From contig OX393578.1 of NCBI GenBank assembly GCA_947652605.1, positions 40,925,470 to 40,989,469 on the forward strand: DNA of 64,000 bases. The letters run 5' to 3'. The stretch is from Elmis aenea (Eukaryota > Arthropoda > Insecta > Coleoptera > Elmidae). The position numbers were made by a program, and so were the translations under genes. Every line of letters starts with the position of its first letter. Within the stretch, counting starts at the first letter, position 1. Positions 24,504 through 37,637 of the stretch are shown piece after piece. The notes under the pieces are model-generated. The model saw nothing but the letters and a program-made list of their open reading frames with translations. It did no database searches and had not been told where the DNA came from.

Positions 24504-27500
24504 TAACGGACTACAAGTTTTTATAAATATGTCATTAGATTTAATATGTATTCAATTGTTGTCAGTTTTGTTTTTCATTTAAATGGTTCTATATTTTAAA
24601 TATATCATTTGAAAGCTCTTAAAATTTTATTTTACATGCATAATTAACCTTTTTTTCTGAGATGAAGCGAAAGTTTTTAAAGTAGCCTGTAGCTGCTTAA
24701 GTTGATACAAAAATATTTTTGTAAAAACAAAAAAAATAAAAATGTTATTCATTATTTTACCTAATTCATACTTTTGTTTATTATTTGTACCTACATTATT
24801 TTCATTATTAAATTCTATTAATTCTAATAGCATATTTAAAAAGAACTCTTCAAATGTTTTAATATAAATTCCAGTGCATTGCCTGTTAAAATAAAGAAAC
24901 TATACGACTGGAACGTTGTTACACCCTGTAGGTTAAGTAAAATCGACAGTGCTTTTGTAAAAAGTGTGTCAAACTGCTTGTAATTGTCGTAAAATTTAAG
25001 CAACTGCTTAAAATGTTCGTCTAGCAATGTCTTTTGAAACATTAGTCCTAAATAATTGCTTTCAATTTCTAACTGTTCCTTGATGTATTATGCACGTTAC
25101 GTCGTCGTGGTGGTTTATGTTAATCGAGTAGTTAGTTGAGTTGTGCATTATTTGCATTCCGTACAAAGAGGCTCAAGTGTTAAGTAACAGGTACAGAAAA
25201 ACAACAGTGTTGTTGCCGCTGGTGAGTGATTTAATAGTCGTCGTGTATAAATATTGATGACTGAAATGGACAGTAAGTAACCTAAGGTGGGTTGTGAAGA
25301 GTCAGCTTTAGCGACTTATAGTCACTGTTTCTATTTGATTGTAAATGAAAATGAACCACATTTATTTCATATGTGGCAGTGTGAGTAATTTAAAATGACT
25401 TTTTAATAGTAATTACAAACTAATATTCGTTTTATTTTATTTTTATATAATGCACCGCTAGGGGCGTCATTAGAATTCCTTGCAAGGTGTTGTAATCACT
25501 CCATTTATCTACAAATAAAGAGGTTGTCATTTTCACTGAAAATTGGTGGTCACTTAACTATGCGATCATCAGTATTTGCGAATATTAACATTTTGTTACC
25601 GTTTTGTAATAATAAAGAGTCTATAACACAAGATTTTTGAAAATTCGTTTAGTGATCTAAACAAAAATGCAACAACTCTGATGTTTATAGACACTCATAT
25701 TTTCTTTATTGCCAAGTGTCCATCGAACTATTTAAAACAAAAAAATAATAAAATTTTGTTAGACTAATCTCACAAATTTAGCTGAACCTCAACAAGTAAA
25801 AATCGATCATTCTCATATTTCAGTTTAAACAGAGTTACGAGGTAAAATTACACGAGATTAAAATATTTTAAGAACTGTTTATAGTTTCCACGAAAAGACG
25901 AGCAGTTTTCTAAAAACATTAACTGATAGTGGAATTTAGGAAGACACTATTTTACGATATTAATACTCAATAAAAAGTGGAGGATGGAATTATTCAAACC
26001 AACTGTATTAAATACCATTGCTCACAACTTTCTTGTTATCATCCGTCATCATTATTTCTTTGGTCCAGATAACATAGTGCAAAATAATTAGTCAAATGTA
26101 ACAAAAGTAATTTTCACATGTATTAAAAGATAAAAACATGTATGTAATATCTCTATATTGCGCGTTGCCTCTACACTACACCATAAGTGGTGACTGAAAC
26201 CGACGAAGTGGATAATATATTTCTCTCTTTCAAAGGAGTAGGTACTAAGACATTTTGCAGCAGTTGTAGAAAATCAAATAAAAGTAGGATTATTAACCAA
26301 ACCTGCATAAAAATGGTTGATGTTATGTTAAAAAACGTGACTTTTGCAAATTACGCATAGACACCAATGTTTTATTAATTTCGAGGTGAATTACTACAAA
26401 CCGTAGAACAGAATTTTATGTATTTATTGTAGTTTCTACAAATCGTAGATCATCGACATCAAATTTCATATTTTTAAACTGTCAAAAAAGGACGTGGCCA
26501 TTACGCGCGCTTTTCACGTTGTCCAATTCAATATATTATATTAGTTGTCTATGGTCTAATCATCACATGAAAAGGAGAGAATGTCGAAATCGCAAGTATT
26601 AGAGCAGTAGGCATGTGGTTATTATTACATATATGGAAAAACAGGACTTATTAGTTAAACCGATAAGTTTTTTTTTAGATTATTATATCTTTGAACTGAC
26701 TTGATAAATGAAAATAAATCTGTAAAACTTATTGTTCCTACTCGTCCTAATTTCACATAAAACACATTTTATAATGTTTAGTTAAAATTTTAAAAAATAC
26801 CACAGTTGTGTGATATAAATAAGTAAATAATAAAATAACTTTTACGTTGTAGCTTGGTTTTACAGTATGCTGCACCTTATTTTATAAGCGAAAAAATTGC
26901 GTAGCACTTCATTTCTTCACTGATTATTAGAAAAACTACACCATAAATTAATAAATGGATTAAAAGTTTTACGTTATTGTTTTGATGATAGCATAGAATC
27001 TCTCAATAATAGCACAAATCGGTATTCTTTGGACCCTGGACGATAATAGTATGATGAATTAAGTTTTCTTACTAATAAAAAACACGTTTCGTCATTATCG
27101 GATGTTCTATTATCTACAAAGTCTTTATGGTGCTCATATCCCCATGACTGCCTAACCTCCTAGATCTTTGAATCAAGGTGGTTTAAACTAGAGATGAACG
27201 GATTCACGGTCTGCGGTAACAATTGAAAAATTTCTAACTCTTCGAGATTTTTTGAAAGTTTAATTTAATTGTTTAATCGAGTAATCAACATATTTTTAAG
27301 TTTTTTTTTAATGTTATATAATTTCATTTAAATTTCATCTAAATACAGCAAACTTTGGAAGGTAAATGTAGCTGCTTTTATAACTTTATATTTACGAGTA
27401 TAAGTAATGCTATTTCGTAATGTGAAACTTTAATTTATTATTTTTTTAATTGATTATATTATAGATGATAACTAAGTATATAAAGAGTGCTAGAACCTTC

Positions 27501-27586
27501 AAATTAAAAAAAACTGCACTTTTGAAAAATGCAATTGTTATACGTATAGAGTTTCAATAGAATTTAGACAACTGTATAAATTTATA
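24504..27586. other. non-coding sequence with a second candidate 5' exon
   Basis: No protein-coding exon was recognised. At about 25130-25221 a block with CpGs (ACGTTACGTCGTCGTGG upstream) ends at a strong donor, CGCTG|GTGAGT, and could be an alternative first exon for the downstream gene. The rest is AT-rich. Confidence 0.4.
25130..25221 (+). promoter_or_regulatory. alternative candidate non-coding first exon
   Basis: This GC-richer block ends at donor G|GTGAGTG (GT at 25222). It has no long frame. Like the block ending at 21270, it is a possible leader exon for the gene whose coding starts at 48960; the start of the block is a guess. Confidence 0.3.
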
Positions 27587-27588
27587 TA

Positions 27589-28277
27589 CAGGGTTCTCGT
27601 TTTTCGTGGGCCACTATGGGGATTCGTAAACGGTAAGAGTTACGACTTCGGTTAAATTAGGGCAAAGTTGTATATTCACGTGCTCAATAGTTTGACGCAA
27701 ACAGAATCTATCTAGCTTTTTTAGGTTTTGAGATATAGGGAAAAAAGTAAAAAAGTGGATTTTTGTTTTTTGCCAGTAACTTCTTCATTTGATGTCAAAT
27801 TTCATTTTTGTAAAAACATTTTCATGGCCACTTTTTGCAAGGAATCAAATTCTCCAATTATATTTTCCGTGCGACTTTTCGTTTTTTTAAAACCATCATC
27901 AGGTCAATTTTTTTCTTATGGACGCTATATCTGATTTTAATGCCAATTTGTAGAGCATTTTTTTCTGAATTCGACAATGTGTAACAGTTGGCACTTTTTT
28001 GAAACAATTGTTGTTAAAAATGGCAAAAACAAATATTTTATTTAAAACAAATCCCAATCGGCATGGTAAATAATAAATGAAAAATTTACGGGCAAAAAAC
28101 AAAAATTAATTTTTTTACTTTTTTCCTTATATCTCAAAAACTAAGAGAGCTAGATAAGTTCTGTTTGCATCGAATTAATAAGCACCTAAATATACAACTT
28201 TGCCCTAATTTAACCGATGTCGTAACTCTTACCGTTTACGAGATCCCCATAGTGGCCCTCGAAAAACGAGAACCCTG
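27589..28277. mobile_element. fold-back element, CTCGTAAACGGTAAGAG family
   Basis: The ends CAGGGTTCTCGTTTTTCG and its complement CGAAAAACGAGAACCCTG are flanked by TATA on both sides. The arms (about 300 bp each) include GGCCACTATGGGGAT and GTAAACGGTAAGAGTTACGA. The element is 689 bp and nearly palindromic throughout. Open frames at 27728-28353 are repeat-derived. Confidence 0.92.
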
Positions 28278-28565
28278 TATAGTAGGTACATACTTTAAAA
28301 ACAACACCTTGCATATTTTTCACTTTTTAGATTCTTCATTAAGTTCTATTTAAAAAATGTAAAAGGTTTTTTGTACCAGAATCAATGATTTTGTGGTTAT
28401 TTACATTTTTTTAAATAAATATTAATGGTTTAAAAAAATCTTGATCTTTAACAAAATATAAATATGTATTTGTAGCACATAATGATTATGAAAAAACTAC
28501 ATATCTTGGAAAAGCCACCAGCAAAAAATTTAAAAAGTACACCAAAAATTAGCAAAAAATTGTGA

Positions 28566-28770
28566 CATGAAAACATTTTGACTTTTTAGCAAATGTACCT
28601 CACCGTAAAGTTGGAGTTACAATTATTTTTTTTAATTATCTCCTATTAGAGACCAGCAAACAATTTAAAAAGTACAGCAAAAATAAGCAAAAAATGAGCA
28701 AAAAATTATATCAAAAGTTTTTGTTTTTTGTTATGTTGTACCTCCAACTTGACGGACCTATATTTTTACC
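28566..28770 (+). repeat. direct repeat, copy 1
   Basis: It shares ATGAAAACATTTTGACTTTT through CCTCCAACTT with copy 2 at 29289-29492, offset 723 bp. Each copy starts with CACCGTAAAGTTGGAG and ends with an inverted CTCCAACTT, so each is also a weak palindrome, possibly a small element inserted twice or a local duplication. Confidence 0.65.
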
Positions 28771-29288
28771 ATTACTTCAAAAACAAAGTTTTGAATAAAT
28801 TAAACATTTTCTGGATGCATACGAATGGCACCCCTGGCTAAATACATAGTTTTGTTGCGATTTTAGTAAAAACCATAAAGTTTCTTTACATGACTATCAG
28901 TTAAGGCATTGTTACACTCCAATAAAATTCAACAATAGGTACATAAATTCAGACCTGCAAATAACAATGCTTAAGACCCACCAGAAATACGACTAGGTTC
29001 TTTTTGTAGAAATAAACATTTTTAGTTGACAATGTTACAACAATAAAAAAATGTTAGTACAAAAACCTAATTTTTACTCTTATGTGATGTGGGACATACG
29101 AGTATGTGTCCCTTTAATGGTCTAAAGAGGGTTAAAAAGTCGTAAATAGTTTTTTTCTTTTAGTAAACTGAAACTTGACTTCGAGGTGCAAAAAATTATT
29201 TACATCAAGATTTGTGGCTTATCGTTGCTGTATTTTTTAAATATTTGGTTGGTCTCTTACAGAAATGCAACAAATCGACATAATTATT

Positions 29289-29492
29289 ATGAAAACATTT
29301 TGACTTTTTAGCAAATGTACCTCACCGTAAAGTTGGAGTTACAATTCTTTTTTTTTTAATCATCTCCTAGTAGAGACCAGCAAAAAATTTAAAAAGTACC
29401 TACAGCAAAAATTTGCAAAAAATGAGCAAAAAATTATGACGTTAAAAGTTTTTGTTTTTTGTTATGTTGCACCTCCAACTTACGTGACCTTA
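29289..29492 (+). repeat. direct repeat, copy 2
   Basis: Second copy of the block at 28566-28770, with small indels. Confidence 0.65.
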
Positions 29493-30259
29493 AAAATATA
29501 ACTTTTAGTTATCTGCCCAAGTCCATTACTCATCTCATAAACAGCTTATAATAACTTTATGGTGTTTGATTCACCTGATTCAAATACATACATAGGTATG
29601 TAGATAAACTGCAAATTTTCAGATGTGACATACTTTCAGCATTTAAACATGATAAGTTTCGTCTTTTTATGCAAATTTGTAATAATTTCCATTCATTTGT
29701 CAGTTTCCCCACACCTATGTTAATTAGAACAACGATGTAGAGTTAATTTTTAAACTCACAATAGTGTTTCAAAACAAGTGCATAAATCAGTTCTAGAATA
29801 GTAACCTTGAAAGTAAAATTATATGTCTCTAAATACGGATCAAACTGCTATTGGCTTCCACACCTTTTATTAAGAAGATTTTTCGTTTTTGCCAGACATC
29901 ATTGTCTAATTGCAAAATAACACCTCTTAAATTAATTTAGGGAACGGAATTACGATGTACCACTTAATTTGGATTAATTGGTGTTATAACCTAATTGTTA
30001 TGCTAACAAGTCTCGGTTCGAAATCGCTAAACAAATTCGATGGATCGAATTCTATTAGTAAATTGTATAAAATCATATCATTCGTTTATAAACATCTTTT
30101 AAGTAATCTAAGGATTTTTTTGCTGAAACGCCTTTCAAAATACTTAATAAATTAAGGAATTAATTGAAGTTTTACATTGACCCTATTAACACCAATTCTA
30201 AAGAAGATACTATTCAGTTCCCAATAATTTAAAGTGATAAACTAGATCAGCTTCCTTAA

Positions 30260-30415
30260 GGCCCGATTGCATAAAAGTTGAACTTGAGATTAACCCGGAG
30301 TTAAACCACGTTAACCCTAGAACTAAGCAAAATCGCAGGATAGTTGGCTCTGATGTTGCCTAGTTTTGAGTATTAACTCGTATTTTAACACCAGTGTTAC
30401 TTTGTGCAATCGGCC
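30260..30415. mobile_element. PIF/Harbinger-type MITE
   Basis: Inverted ends GGCCCGATTGCA and TGCAATCGGCC are bounded by TAA on both sides (30257-30259 and 30416-30418), the usual TWA target duplication of PIF/Harbinger. The 156-bp element is non-coding. Confidence 0.85.
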
Positions 30416-30418
30416 TAA

Positions 30419-33400
30419 GTAAGTTGTCTAAAATTGTATCAGTAGCATTGATATTTAACAAAATCGCATCTTATTAATGTATCATTAAGGACTAACACAT
30501 TTAAACAAAATTACCCATTGAAATATTCCGAATATGTTAAAAAAATTTAATTGTATAGTATTTTCGACCCATAATATTGATGAATTAATTTGTAATAGCA
30601 GAAGATGCTGCTCATTAGCTTTAACATATTGAGAACTAGTAAATATTTAGTAAGCAATGGGTCTTCCCCTATTATTAGAATGTGAGAATAAAAACAGATG
30701 TGTAACTGTTTCAATAAAAATAGGTTCTTATAATGAACTTCTGAATACAAAGTTATACGTTCACTATTAGAGTATAATGCAGCAAAATTTTATTTTTTAA
30801 AGCATGTAAAATAATTGGATTTGGTGTATCAAAAGAAAGCAGCTGACTGCTGCATAGAATATTCATAATACCGGCCAAATTAAAATTTTTGCGCTACAAA
30901 TTTCTGTTACATAAATATTAAGGAATTTATACTTATTTCCTTAAACTTCTAAAGTATTTACGATTGGTAGCTATAGCCGTGACGATAAATTTTAATTTTA
31001 TAGAAGTACTTTACATTGTTACAAAGGCTTATCTAACATTGCTTGGCTTAAAACATCAGTGAAAACTACATTTTGATACGAGTACCTATTACAAATTATT
31101 TTCTTAGGCCTTATTTATTTAAAATGAAATTGAAATAAATGTTTGCACTACACTTAAGTAGCAGTATATATTTTGGCATATTTAATTTTAATAATCTTTA
31201 AACCTGTTTCAGTCAAATATTTAACACTACTGTGCAGTTCGAAAATATAAATTTATTTAAACATTTTATTTTAATTTTGCGCATTCTTCCGTATATTTTA
31301 TGGCACAAGCTTATCTTAATATAGCGCAATTAATTAATTTTATAAACATTAAATTATAATTAATAGCATTCGTAAATTCCCCATGTAGGTACATATTTAT
31401 AAAATAGGAATATGCCAGATTTTCGCCTTGTCTCTTACAAAATATTGGTAAGTCGACGCATGAGAGACAATTTCAAAAGTATTATATAAGTAAATTATGC
31501 TAAATATCATTTTAATGTGTCTGCGTCGGACTTAGTTAAGTGTTTTTATGCTTGAGAATGGCTTACAGTCATTTACAAAATTAGCAATTAATTTAATTTT
31601 AATGATAATTATTATTTCGATATTTACTGTCTGAATTTGTTGGTATACATTTGTTAATTTATTTTGTTATTTAAACGTAAAATTTTGTTAGTTGTTATTA
31701 AAAGCATCGAGTGAAAATCCTATTTTTTTTAAAAAATGTTATGTAATTTCTCAAATTTTAATATAATAGTGTTAATATATTAATAAATTTGCAAAAGCAT
31801 AAGTATGTTAGAGTTCGACATGTGTCTAAAATTTATTATTATTTAAATTATACCAATACAACTAAGTAAGTAGGTGTGCTCTGTGTTCAATTCCAATTGT
31901 GTTTAGTGGGCACCCCAACTTCTCGTCTTAAGACTTGACGCTGACTATACACGGTTGCATCTTAACTTATATGTATGTTCTATACATATGACTACGAATT
32001 GCCAATGTAGTACCACTAAAGAAAAAACGTTTTTTCAGTAGTACAATATTTCATTTTGAAAAAACATTTTATACATACTCTGTAAAAAGTAAACGCTTTT
32101 CCCTAACATCAGTTTGATAATTATTTGGCAAATAACATTAATTGTAGTTGTAAAGTCATGGCTAACAGTATTTAGTAGGTTTACTTTGAAATCGTTTTTC
32201 TTTAATTTCTACAAAGGGTTGCAGTAAATGCACAACTAAAGTATGCATTTGATGCAATTTTTAATCTTCAAATTATAATTTACGTGCTGTTTTGCTTCAT
32301 CACTTGTGAAAGATGCTATCTGCATCTCATTAATCTTGCATGAAAATTTCGTTTTTTTAAATATGAATGAAAAGATAGCGCAGCAGAATTTTTGTTGTTA
32401 TTTTTATATAATTTGCGCAGTTTGTGAAATCCAGTGATAAAAGGCTGTAATTAATTAAAAACTAATTATATAAGCAATTTTGGTGATATTTTAAATGTTT
32501 ACAAACATTTGGAAACTAATTTTAATATATTTGCATAAACGTGATTTATTTTTTAATGCGTTTTATTTGCAAAAACAAGTAGTGATACTAATGCAGACCT
32601 CCAAATTCAATGCCGTCAATATTTTCCTAAAAATTTATTACAATTCGTCGAGCAATTCGTTAATAGCTGGTCACTTTAAGACATATTTAATTTAAAAAGT
32701 TAGTAAGTATTTGTTTGAAAGAACGCTTCGCAAAACAATATTATATGTATTACAATAAATAATAGTATATTTTACAACAAGAGATTAAAGTCCAGTTTTT
32801 TTCGTGAGTTAAGATTTATTCACGAGCCGCGAAGCAAATCTCACGAACGAGAAAAACTGATTTCATTTCGTCGTAAATGCTATATTTTCTACGAAATCAA
32901 AATTATATTATAGAACGAACGTTGATGGAAACGAACCAAATGACAATTATTATTATGTATAAAGTTTAAATGAATCCTTTCATTTCCATAGCGACACCTC
33001 CACACTGACATTGACACAAATAAAATTATAACCTGCAAACGAAATATATTTAATATTAATTTAAGTCCCATTCTTGGGCTTTTATATAAAATGCTACATT
33101 AAAATTAAAATATTTGATAAGAATATTAACGCAATTTTATTTTATTATGAGTTTAAGCTAAAAAAACGTAAATTTTACAATTTGATTTTGACATTGACCT
33201 TGAAATTATTTTTTATACTAGTGGCGAAAATTAACTTTTACCACTAGTGTAAAAAAGTTTAACTTTCATGAAAGGTAGGCAGTGAGAAAATGATTTCATA
33301 TAGGTACATGAGTAGAAAAAAGTTTTTTTAATAAATCAATGAAGTTTTTGCTTGACAAAACCGTCTTTACTTTTTTATATTTTACTAATCTTTACACGAT

Positions 33401-33679
33401 ACGTTAAAAATGTGTTTTAATGTGCGGCTTTTATTGTAATATAGCGCCAATGAAAGTCTCATTTTAGGACTCTTTGTGGTATTTTATGGGCATCACCAAA
33501 CTTCCGTCAAATATGTGGTTTGCTTCAACAGGATGGACCAGAGATTTATCAAAAGTATTTGCGGTACGAACCCATCAAAATATATAAATGTAACCGTTGA
33601 CGTCCGAAATTACGTTCATGTTTACAATACTTGATATAATCTGAAACATTACTTAAGCCTTTCATTTAAGGTTAAAAAT
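30419..33679. other. AT-rich non-coding sequence
   Basis: No exon was recognised. Two small palindromes occur: 32793-32859 (CAGTTTTTTTCGTGAG with inverted counterpart) and about 33225-33253 (ACTAGTGG...CCACTAGT). Confidence 0.4.
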
Positions 33680-33822
33680 TAAAAATGCATTTACACTATT
33701 AATTTAAAAAAAAAAACTTTAACCAACCTTTAACCTGACCCTCGTTCATTTGGTCAGTGGTAGAGGGACAGGTTAAACATTGGCTAAAACTTTTTTTAAA
33801 TACACCATGAAAATGCATTAGA
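33680..33822. repeat. palindromic element with TAACCTGACCCTC core
   Basis: The left arm (AAAAATGCATTT, run of A, TTTAACCTGACCCTC) is inverted on the right (GAGGGACAGGTTAAA, run of T, AAAATGCATT). The core TAACCTGACCCTC is the complement of GAGGGTCAGGTTA, the conserved motif of the minisatellite at 59.6-62.7 kb. It may be a small relative of that element. A short hairpin CTTACGCCT...AGGCGTAAG follows at about 33836. Confidence 0.55.
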
Positions 33823-35223
33823 AGAAACAAAAGCCTTACGCCTGTCGATAGAGAGGCGTAAGAATAAGAAGAAAAGAATTTAAAACGTTTAGACTAAGTC
33901 TAAAAAGTTGAATATATCAGAGGTGACGCATTTTGGAAAGCTATTTTTAAAATGAACATCGATCTTTATGCATCTATTCTAAAATTATTTACCGGAAGAG
34001 TGCATAAAGGCATTTTAATTCTTCCTTGTTCATTGAATCGCGGTAACACTGTAATAAATTAAATAAGTTTCACGTAGGTTACTGTGAAGGTAAGATTTCA
34101 AGGCAAAAGCGATTCTTTTACTATCCTTGTTGTGCTAAAATATTCTAACATTGTCTTGCGGTGAATAATCCATAGGTGGGTAATAAACAAATTCTTGCGG
34201 TTTACACAACGTTCAGAAAATAACAAGTGTAGTACTTTATGGTTGATATATGTAGTAAATTTTGATCTCGTTACAGGTGCAAAACCTTGTATTTATTTTA
34301 TATTTGTGTCATGTACGTGGTCAAATATTTTATTTTGCTGTTTTTGTACATTGTACCTTATTAAGCATAGTTAACATAGGTAGTTAAATACACTTTCTGC
34401 AGGTGATTTTGGTTTTGTCATGTAGTGGGCTGTGTTATCTGACAGACCTAAATTTACACTAATACCACTTCAAAAACATTAATAAAAATGATTTAAAGAT
34501 AGTTATATAACCTTGACTTTTACAATACCAATGATCTTGATATTAATCGCAGTTGGCATAAATAACTTTTTTTTGTGTAAAATTTGAATCTTTCGGTTGT
34601 TTTTTTAATACCGTTTTAAAAATTTCCAAATTATTTTTACTGTAGCTACTTATAATTAGCAAAGTGTACATAATTTTCACGACATTCAATTTATTTTGAC
34701 AATAAATCAAGGCCGTATGACAATCAATGCTAGGCGAAAATTGTTGTAATTACATCAGTAATGAAATTAAATTGTTTTCAATATTTTTATTTATCGTGCG
34801 AATATTATTTTTAAACTTTTGGTATATCTGGAGTCATAAAAGATTACATTTCGGTTTTTGTTCGCGTACAATTTTGCTTTAAATAGTAGGTAATTGTTTT
34901 AAGGCGCCATATTTTTAATGTAACCAAAAGTGGCAATAACTTTTAAATTTAAGTTAGTACCAGTAAAAATAGTTATTTACCTATGTATCAAGGCCAAAAA
35001 GTACGTTTTGGCCGAGGTGCATATTACATTTTTTGTGCGATAGAATTAAAAACTATTTAAATTTTTAGTATTTTTCAAAAATATAGGTTACAAACTACGT
35101 GACATTCTGTCACTGACAGATGACGGCGTATGCTGTTAGCTTTAATGCAAATTTACGCTGTAGCGGTCGAAAAAGTTACTTTTTAGGCCGTTGCTAAGGA
35201 TAACGCCGGTAATGCAGTACTTA
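33823..35223. other. non-coding sequence, nothing recognised
   Basis: AT-rich. Near 35020-35430 weak inverted arms (TTTTTGTGCGAT and complement) flank the hairpin element at 35224-35365, suggesting an older host element. Confidence 0.4.
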
Positions 35224-35365
35224 ATGGTGCCTGTCCACGTGAGAGTAAACTACTCTCGATAGCAGCGTCGCCAAGGATCCAGCCCCTGAGAGTAACTCGC
35301 GATTGGCTGTATCCTTGGCGACGCTGCTATCGAGAGTTGTTTACTCTCACGTGGACAGGCACCAT
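35224..35365. mobile_element. near-perfect GC-rich hairpin MITE
   Basis: Arms of about 60 bp starting ATGGTGCCTGTCCACGTGAG are identical in inverted orientation apart from about two bases. They are separated by a loop of about 20 bases and flanked by TA on both sides. The arms include CTCTCGATAGCAGCGTCGCC. Composition is clearly richer in GC than the surroundings, so the element is probably young. Confidence 0.88.
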
Positions 35366-36871
35366 TATGGCTGCTAACGCGTCCGTCAAACAGCTGTTTC
35401 TAGTACGATCGCACAAAAATTATATTTTAAGCGACACATTTTTTCATTATTAATGGTGTTTTGATTTGTGTGAATGCTTTTGCAATAAGAAAGTTTATAA
35501 AAAGATCGAGTTTTCAACTAAAAATAAATAAATAACGTTCGTTTATTTTAAAGCTTTTTTCAAAAAATAAAGTTTTTATTTAAATTGTGCAATGAAAATG
35601 ATATTGGATTATTTTTTAGGTTGATTGATTAAAAAATCTGTAAACAAAATTTTGTGAAAATTAACTTCGCTTATTAATAGTATCGGAATAATAAGGCCTA
35701 CTTATGAACAAGAACTTCCCCCACAATAAGTGTAAAATGAACTTAAGCGATATCTCAGATATAAAAAATTTAGTTCCTTAAAATATCAAAAAACTGAAAC
35801 AGAACAAATTCCGTTTTAAATATTTTACACTAGAGTTCTGTTTCCAGTAATTTTTGTCTTTGGAACAAATTACTATAACAGCCAGGTATGGTAACCAAAT
35901 TTAAATTAAAGTTTTTACGAGTTAAAAATTCTTTGCCAGCAAAATAAAAACAATGACCATTTCTTTCAAGCATAACTCTGCGTGACTTATTAATCTCGTG
36001 TAAAAAGCAATGTAGGAGTTGTTTAGCTACATCTTTTTATAAGTTTATTTACTACACATATTTCCTTTTCAATGTGGTAATTGCCTACTAGAAAAAAAAG
36101 GTCGCTAGAATTATATAATTCCAAGAACAAATTCTTTTCGAGTTTGTAGAATAAAATCTACGAGAAACTCCGCTGACTCACGTTTTAGATCATGACATGA
36201 TTGATTGCTTCATTGTTAAACATTCATGTACAGAATGATGTGAAAATAATGTCAAATGAAATATTTTGTTCCTTTCAAATTTTAAAATATAGTAAAGTTT
36301 AGGTACTGTAATATTTTATTAGGAAAAATTATTTTTGTTGTATACTAGACAGTAATAAGATAGTTTTTAAGAAAAAAATATGTCTTTATAACTAACTAAA
36401 AAAAATCATTTATATGTTAATATAAAGTTTTTTTTAAACATTTCTTTGACTATTTGTTGATCGGTTTTTAATTGAAATTGTAATAAGCCATTATACAGTC
36501 ATAAAAAAAAAACTTGTTGTTAGCTTAAACACACCATGGTACTTATTTAAAAATGTGTTTCAATATCTAAACAAAATGTAAACAATAGATTTTATTTTCC
36601 CCAGATTTTTTCTATACTTATCTTTATTAACAAATGCATTTGACATATTAAAGATTTAAAATGTTATTACTTTAATTTATCATCAATATCTTTCTAGAAG
36701 ACATGAAATATTAAAAAAATTATAATCAGTATCTTGCTTAATAAAATTTGAACTATTACCCCCATTTAAGTAGGTACTTTATTTTTTTAAGAATTCATTA
36801 GTTGGTCGCGATAATGTAGAAACACAACATACATACAAAAATAAAAATTCTTATTCATTTGTATGTGTATA
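35366..36871. other. AT-rich non-coding sequence, nothing recognised
   Basis: No exon or bounded repeat was identified. Confidence 0.4.
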
Positions 36872-37637
36872 CAGTGTGACACGGATCACCCCTATTAAAA
36901 GCTTAGTTATGATCCGATTTTCAAGAATTTTATTTTAAACGATAAAGCATCAAAAACTGTACTTTGGCACCCCATTTTCAAATTTAATTTACACTCACAA
37001 AGCCTACAGTGATTTTTTTGTCGATGTTAAATATGTTTAGCGATTTTTTAATTTAAAATCTGTCCACATCGCTGGATTCAGGATGCCCTCAAATGGATTT
37101 GTACCAAATTTCATGAAAAAGTGTTTATTATTAAGAGATTAATTATTAATTCAATATTTGTGATTAAAATGGCAACGCAGTGTTCTATGCTATGTAACAA
37201 ATAAAAGTTAGAGTTAGCATAAAAAAAATAATCATTTGACGAAAGATCTTTTAAATAAGCAACAATTTATTCGTATCGGTATTAAAATCGCAACTTTGAT
37301 TGAATTTTCGACGGGTGAACAAGTAAATTTACAAGGAAAAAATAGAAAAACACAAAGAAAAAATAATTAATATTTTACATGAAATTTAGTACAAACCCAT
37401 TTAAGGGCATCCTGAATCCAGTGGTGTAGTCAGATTTTAGATAAAAAAATCGCTAAACAAATTTTGCTAATTTTGACATCGAAAAAAAATCATAGTAGGC
37501 TTTGTGAGTGTAAACTGAATTTTAAAATAGGTTGCCAAATACAGTTTTTGATGCTTTATCGTTAAAAAAAAATCATGAAAATCGGATCATAAATAAACTT
37601 TTTATTGGGGTGGTCCGCTTTAAAATGGGTCACACTG
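36872..37637. mobile_element. fold-back element, CAGTGTGAC family
   Basis: The ends CAGTGTGAC and GTCACACTG are flanked by TA. The arms of about 350 bp share ATCCTGAATCCAG, TTTGTGAGTGTAAA and GATGCTTTATCGTT. No coding frame is present. Confidence 0.88.

Larger units (their letters stand above)
28278..30256. other. non-coding sequence with an internal duplication
   Basis: A block of about 200 bp at 28566-28770 is repeated in direct orientation at 29289-29492. A shorter unit, ACCAGCAAAAAATTTAAAA, also occurs at about 28517. No coding exon was seen. Confidence 0.5.
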
